In this document: positions 58,730 to 64,000 of the stretch, in pieces | How the letters are laid out: each line of letters begins with the position of its first letter | Position numbering within the stretch: the stretch's first letter is position 1 | Assembly (NCBI GenBank): GCA_014529385.2 | Contig: CM043970.1 | Coordinates: 66,301,496 to 66,365,495 of the forward strand | DNA from: Adiantum capillus-veneris | Taxonomy: Eukaryota; Streptophyta; Polypodiopsida; Polypodiales; Pteridaceae | Direction of reading: 5' to 3' | Length of the DNA: 64,000 nucleotides | The notes under the pieces: model-generated | Databases searched by the model: none | What the model was told of the DNA's origin: nothing | Seen by the model: the letters and a program-made list of their open reading frames with translations, nothing else | Made by a program: the position numbers and the translations under genes

Positions 58730-59210
58730 GGCCATGAGAAGTGGCTCTTACAAGGTCGGGGATCTTGAGGCCGGGAGCAGCGCGGGAAGGGGGACCCAAG
58801 AGGGGCGGAGATTGAAGCCCTTGAGGCAGCGCGGGAAGGGGGCCCGAGAGGGGCGGAGATTGAAGCCCTTGAGGCAGCGCGGGAAGGGGGGCCCGAGAGG
58901 GGCGGACGTGAAAATCCCCTTAAAAGGGGTTGAGCGCGCGGGAGGTGGCTAGTCAGGTAGGCGCGATCGGCCAGGCGGCCAATTGGGTAGGAACGGACGA
59001 AGTAGGTTGTGCACGGCCATTCGCCAGTAGAGGAGGCAGTAAACGCCAGACGGAAAACCCGGTGAATGCCGGTGGCAGACCCGAAACTTTAATGCAATTG
59101 AGCGCCCTTTCAGATCCGCCAGTGGGAACCCAAGTGTGGTGGGGACGGGCCTTCCTCAAAAATGTGGTCAACTTTCCTAAAATAAGGAGTTTCCCACACA
59201 GCTTGTAGGC
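58730..59210. other. GC-rich block with three 48-49-bp repeats inside element VII
   Basis: Repeat units start at 58777, 58826 and 58874 (GCAGCGCGGGAAGGGGGC ... GAGGGGCGGAGATTGAAG). The following 300 bases stay GC-rich against an AT-rich surrounding. No protein domain was recognised in any frame. It lies between gag and the primer-binding site. It may be captured host sequence. Confidence 0.65.
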
Positions 59211-59730
59211 AGATTTGCCTTCTCAAGACAAAGAAGAAAAAGGAAATTCCTCTTTGGCATTAAATGCACCACACACACATACACACATAAAATTATGAAT
59301 TACTGCAGGGATTAGAGAGACTGAGAATGCACTTTGAGTGAAAAGTTGATTAAATGATTAAGTGCTCTAACGGAGCCCGATTTGAGCAAGGAGATAGTCG
59401 GTAGAGAGCTCTTGCGACGACAGGCTATGCACACACACCAATTGTAAATGCCAATTTTACTAAAACAAGGAGCATATTTTGGATGCAAAATGCAAGTTCC
59501 TAATGGAAAATTAATGAACTTTGATGCTAATTAAGCTTCCAATAAGCCAGTGAGTAGTGGCTCAAGAGTCTTTAGCTCAAGAACATGCTCATGCTAGCCA
59601 ATGGAATACTAATTAGGTATGCATTATGCAATAAAAGAGCAAACCTAATGGATCTATCTAATGATGATCAATGAATGCTAATTGTACAAACATGCCAATG
59701 CATAATAGCAAGCCTAGCTAGCATACCGAA

Positions 59731-59742
59731 GCTCTGATACCA
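59731..59742 (-). other. Initiator-Met tRNA primer-binding site of element VII
   Basis: GCTCTGATACCA on the plus strand, two bases from the 5' LTR. Confidence 0.92.
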
Positions 59743-59744
59743 AA

Positions 59745-60065
59745 TGTTAGGAATTGGATCGTGCTAGCTAGGGTGGATGAAAGAGAAACATGCGTCAATG
59801 TGTGAATGTGTGTGTAAGTAAGGTTATCACTCAAGTGAATTAGGTCCCAAGATAGAATTAGCTTGGACTCATAAACACAATCTTGAGTATTGACTTACCT
59901 TAGCACAAGCTCACCATAGACAAGCATGTAGTGCAAAATAGAGTTGTTGTTTATTCATTCATGAAATGAGCTTTAAGTAGCTCTACAGCCTTGCTCCACA
60001 GAATGTGGGATAAATCCACTCTCCTCTCCTTGACTCACACTTTAGGACAAAGCTCACACTTTACA
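59745..60065 (-). repeat. 5' LTR of element VII
   Basis: 321 bp; same ends as the 3' LTR. It is followed at 60066-60070 by the CTACT duplication. Confidence 0.9.
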
Positions 60066-60412
60066 CTACTTGAGAAGCATCATCCAAATATTGCTATGAT
60101 TGCATTTAGACGAGGAGACACACTTGTTGGAGAAAGCCTCTAAACTTCAATCTAGTTCCATAATTTTGTGTAGGAAAATTGACCTTTGACTATTTCTTGT
60201 GTTGTTGTTGCAAATTGTTAGAACTTGGATCTTGTGCTTGGTATATGCTTGTCTCTTGGGGCTCTTGAATTTGACGTTGCAAATCTTGCATCGGTGGACC
60301 AAAGACTTGGGGTAATTCTTCTTGAAGTTGAGCAGTACTCTTACGCAACTCTTGAAGTTGATGTTAAATGATTTGCAAGGTGGTGATGACACCTTCCACC
60401 ATTGACTCCATG
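60066..60412 (-). pseudogene. Element VI: Gag N-terminal part
   Basis: From an ATG near 60412: MESMVEGVITTLQII, a stop, then HQLQELRKSTAQLQEEL, QDLQRQIQEPQ and a glutamine-rich stretch. The reading has several TAA/TAG stops. It continues at 56873 after removal of element VII. Confidence 0.65.
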
Positions 60413-62104
60413 AAGGCTAGACAAGTATTAAGGCATGGGAGTCTTGCCAAACTGTTATAAACATGTCTCAAGCTAGAAGACAGCAAGAGGAGGCTTTCAC
60501 AATATACAAGAGCTTGAAACTTGATTGCAACACTTAATCTTGATTACAAGACTTAATACTTGATTACAAAAATTGGACTATAAAGCGTAGCTTACAAGAC
60601 AAGACTTGATGACAAGACAAGAACTAGAAGAGGACTTACCTCACATAAGCCTCACAACTGGTGTTGGCAAGATTGAGTGGCTTGTAGCCCAAGAACCCTA
60701 TTTATACTTAAGGAGGTTAAGGACCTTCTAGGTTATTCTTCAAGCTGAAGGAGGTTAACACTAGTTTGGTACCAAAACAAGACACTTAAGTGTCCTTTTT
60801 TTACAAATTTAAATTAAATGCTACTTGCATTAGACAATGTATTTAAGAAAACCCTTTTGATATGCTTAAATATGTTAACTAGAGGGTCTTTTAAAATATA
60901 ACCTTGTATTTTAGAATCTACCATAATCAAGAACTATACTCTTCAACTTGACCCTCGGAAGACTCAATTGATGCTTTGAAGAAATCAACTTTATAAGCTC
61001 AATAAAAAATGAAGAGACCTTGTAGAAATAATTACGTGACATTTCAACAATTTTGCTATAGATAAATGAAAGTTTCATGTGCAAAAAAAATCACTTTAGA
61101 GTATATAAAATAATAGAAAGTTCTACGTGTTTGATATTTCCATTTCAAGCATATCGTTTTGTACAAAGAAAAATATGTTTTTGATGTATTTGTGAGTTTT
61201 AGAAAGTGATACATTGCTTATCCACTGCATTGAGAACTGAAGGTGGTAAGTAGAAGGGCTATGAAGCAATTATTGTATCATTTTAAATATTCAAAACTGC
61301 ATAAGAGAAAACTTTAATATTTTCATTTTTGAGACACAAGCATTCAAAACATGAAATGATATCAAACTTTCCATGCGGATCAGCTAAATGTATCAAAGTA
61401 CGTGATGCATGCACAGTTTGGGCACCTAAAACGTTGGTTTCAATGTTATTATGTGGAGAACTCAAGATTTTCAAGAGTTTTTGCACAATGAAAAATTCAA
61501 AATAGAGTTCAAGCAACGAAGTTTATTTGAGTTAGGGAGCCGAAAAAATATGTAGTTTCTTGGTTAACATATAAAGTCATTTGTAGTTGTCAAACTGCAC
61601 TCGAATAGCCCCAATTCCATGAGGGGCCTTTGAAAGACCAAAATTATGCTCTTATTCGGCACCTTCTCAAGTTTGAAATAATGTCTATAACTTGCATGTG
61701 ACCTGGAAACTAGTCTTTGAAGTACATTCCATTGTTTTGTAACACTAAGTACTAACACTTTGCTTTTATAAACATAAAAAAGGACATCTCTACAGAAAGA
61801 TATAAGAATTTTATGATTTTTTGGTAGAACATCTTGAAATTTTACTAAAATTTATGACTTAGAACTTACCATAATTTTCTCCATAGGGATTGTATTTTGA
61901 CATGGAGAAAAATCCAATGTTTTCTTTCCCTCATAACCAACCTATGGTAGAAGCAAGGTGTAAATAAATTCTTTCCACCTTGACAAATAGATTTCCAGAA
62001 CTTGGAAAGAAAACAGGACACTTAAGTGTCTCACAACACTTAAGTGTCCAATTACAGAACTAGTGTTAAGAACCTTCTAGGTTCTTCCTCGAGCTTCTGA
62101 AACT

Positions 62105-62220
62105 TTCTAGTGACGTTGCAAGAGATGACATAAGTGATGATGCAAGTGATGACATAAGCAATGACATAGGTGATGATGCAAGAGATGACATAAGTGATGA
62201 TGCAAGAGATGATGTAAGCC
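62105..62220. repeat. 12-bp minisatellite
   Basis: About nine units alternating GATGACATAAGT and GATGATGCAAGA, which read as SLMS/SLAS repeats on the minus strand. A chance frame runs through it. Confidence 0.85.
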
Positions 62221-62774
62221 ATCTTGTAGAACCTTCCAAAAATTTCTTCAATATGCTAGAATCTTCCACAACTTAGAATCTTTTAAAACTTTCTAATATC
62301 TTCTTAGTGATTTCTTGTAGGAACCTTAAGAAGACTCAATCTCATGCATTTGTGAAAATAAGCATGCTCTAGGACATGGAGGGGTAAAATTGCAAGAATA
62401 TTTTGAATCATGATTCTTCACATTTACACCTCACATGCTTGTCCGCATACTCTTATCATCATGATTTATGAAGTTTTACCACATAAAGATCATGAAACTC
62501 ACTTCAATCAAGCAAACTTGAAAACTTCAAGGTCAAAATTTTGGCATTTTTCAACAATTGGTGATCCAACTAAATTCATGTAGAGACATTAAACCAACAT
62601 GGGGAGTTATATACAATAATCAAAATCATACTTTAAGAAGAAAGTTAATAGTCACGATTCTTAATTTTTCTTCATTAATTGTGTATTTGACATCACCAAA
62701 GGTAGTCATCATCATATAGACATGCTCATCAAGTTTGGTGCAATTTGGACATCAAAATCAGTCTCTATCATCAT

Positions 62775-63020
62775 GTTTTTAGACTTTATAATATGCAAAC
62801 TTGTTTTTGTTTTTTTAGACTTTATAATATGCAAACTTGTTTCTAAGAATTCAAATTACTTGAAGCTAAACATAGAGCAAGCATAGAGAACTAGGGGCAC
62901 ATGAACATCCAATATATAGGGTCAAACACCTTTGTCACCTTCAAATTACTTGAAGTTGCACATAGAGAACTAGAGGCACATGAACTTCCAGTACATGGGT
63001 TCAAACACCTCTGTCATGCT
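62775..63020. repeat. Two local tandem duplications
   Basis: A 36-bp duplication at 62775-62846 (AGACTTTATAATATGCAAAC) and a 90-bp period duplication at 62851-63020 (CAAATTACTTGAAG), the second copy lacking about 10 bases. No gene is affected. Confidence 0.8.
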
Positions 63021-63408
63021 TTATGATAGTAAGTGCAATTCTAACATTCCTAGATATTTTTCTTTTGGCTACTTTTGTGCATTAACCTAAGTGAGTAAAC
63101 ATTTTTTGAAGGCTTTCTAATCACTGAGCAAAAAAATCGAGCGAAGGCACATTCCGAGCAAGTTCGAGGGTAAATTTTCACAAGAGCAAAAATTGTGAAA
63201 GAAAATAATTATCCCATGCATGTTATTTTTAGTACCACAAATTCATGAACCGATGGATGGACACAAAGTTAGATTTCAGAATTATTCATAAAATTTATAA
63301 ATTGTATACTCGACACATAGCGCAATTCTAGGTAATCCTCTCCAAAATAGTCCACCAAAAATTTGGCATGTACATCTCCCAAAAAAGTCGACACATGAAC
63401 TACATAAC

Positions 63409-64000
63409 CTATGATGCTATTCGAGAACCTCCCAAAGCTTGGAACAACTCTATTTTTGTAAGTGCAGATTGATGCACAAACTCATGGGCAATGGAGTCCA
63501 AACCCAATATTCTAAAAAACACAAGGCACGTATGCAACATGTTTGCTATCACGTCTTTGAAAATCCTCACACGAGCACCGAGGGAAGTCTGCAAGTGTGA
63601 CAGCATACGTAAGACAACACCGAGGGAAGTCTGCAAGTGTGACAACATACGTAAGACCTTTCTCCACTGACCCATTTGTACTAACATGAAACACATGTGA
63701 TACATTGGGGACCACGATTACCTCCCTTACTAATTTGGCTGCCATTGTTCTTCCCTGCGCAATCCTATCTTGAAAATCTCTTGTAAGTTTTGATCTCCAT
63801 CTAACAAGTTTTCCATCCCTATATTTTGGACGAAATGAACTCGGTGTGCTAACACATGTTCTAACATTGCGGTTGCACTTAGCATTTGCATGTGCTTCTT
63901 TAAGAACAAACCCATTGTTCAATAACATTTCAACTTCAGATGGTTGCAGATTAGTGCCCTCTGCCACAATCCATGTCCCAGGTGCAGGTCCTGGAGGACC
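63409..64000 (-). pseudogene. C-terminal part of a second SWIM-type MULE transposase, runs off the right edge
   Basis: The reading continues from the edge (TWIVAEGTNLQPSEVEML) to SRIAS and a stop near 63409. It parallels the end of the 1146-aa transposase: TWPVHVGTNLSEDEV, then a SWIM-like CSCEDF, then RILGL and IELFQAL against RVLGL and DIFKAL. The finger is damaged: CKH of the relative is CVF here, and a 42-bp tandem duplication (63576-63659) doubles TLADFPRC just before it. With the finger residues lost it is probably inactive, although the visible frame has no stop. Confidence 0.65.

Larger units (their letters stand above)
56874..60065 (-). mobile_element. Element VII: copia-like gag-only element (TR-GAG type)
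   Basis: LTRs 56874-57197 and 59745-60065, TG/CA ends, and a perfect CTACT duplication (56869-56873, 60066-60070). An initiator-Met primer-binding site lies at 59731-59742 and a polypurine tract AAGGGGAGGAT at 57198-57208. It codes only for a broken Gag. A GC-rich block at 58730-59210 looks foreign to the rest. It interrupts the gag of element VI. Confidence 0.88.
52830..60412 (-). mobile_element. Element VI: decayed chromovirus (Ty3/gypsy), split by element VII
   Basis: Minus-strand order: gag start (60412-60066), gag end with a zinc knuckle (56873-56260), protease (56240-56016), RT (55757-54568), RNase H (54554-54318), integrase (53940-53090), chromodomain remnant (about 52960-52830). Stops and shifts occur in every domain. 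LTRs were not identified; the region above 60412 has a TATAAATAG box on the minus strand near 60699-60710 and may be 5' LTR. Confidence 0.78.
60413..63408. other. No gene seen; probable LTR and unclassified repeat sequence
   Basis: A TATAAATAG box on the minus strand near 60699-60710 and the position above gag suggest that the first part is the 5' LTR of element VI, but no second copy was found. Several CACTTAAGTGTCC palindromic motifs occur (60779, 62015 region). No coding frame is convincing. Confidence 0.4.

Noticed and set aside
58730-59210. rRNA or organelle gene fragment
   Set aside because: GC-rich, but no rRNA or tRNA consensus string was recognised.

Overview
The window looks like nuclear DNA from a land plant with a large, transposon-packed genome. 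Signs of this are GT-AG introns, Ty3/gypsy (Tat-type and chromovirus) and Ty1/copia elements, a Mutator-like (MULE) transposase, tRNA-Asp and initiator-Met primer-binding sites, and long (GA)n tracts. The species cannot be named from sequence alone. No ordinary host gene is recognisable, and almost everything is mobile DNA stacked in nested insertions.

Layout. 1-2331 (-): decayed multi-exon transposase-like gene. 3641-51490: an old Ty3/gypsy element (V), minus strand, cut apart by later insertions. (a) Tat-type gypsy element II (3878-34747) sits in V's integrase gene. Its 3' LTR was split by a MULE-type DNA transposon (4184-24126, 9-bp target duplication CGTAATACC, 69-bp TIRs). That transposon was in turn hit by a young gag-protease LTR element I (14836-23744, 5-bp duplication GCCCC, LTRs about 99% identical). 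(b) A copia element IV (35684-50042) sits elsewhere in V and carries a gag-only gypsy-like element III (40582-49755) in its leader. 52830-60412: a decayed chromovirus (VI), with a copia-like gag-only element VII (56874-60065, duplication CTACT) in its gag. 63409-64000: the C-terminal end of a second SWIM-type transposase, running off the window.

The most unusual object is the MULE at 4184-24126 (about 11.0 kb without its passenger). It encodes an uninterrupted 1146-aa DDE/SWIM transposase, a 122-aa ORF of unknown function, and, divergently, an 11-exon gene for a 1023-aa protein. That protein has a ParB-like N-terminal motif and a C-terminal beta-class amino-methyltransferase fold, an architecture familiar from bacteria and phages. 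The two large genes are separated by a 2.1-kb GC-rich spacer holding G-tract tandem repeats and a 145-bp-arm inverted repeat. A DNA-methyltransferase-like cargo in a plant MULE is, as far as I know, not a described arrangement.

The order of events can be read from the nesting: V, then II and IV; II, then the MULE, then I; IV, then III; VI, then VII. Reading frames rejoin exactly when I, II and VII are removed with one target duplication each, which independently supports those boundaries.
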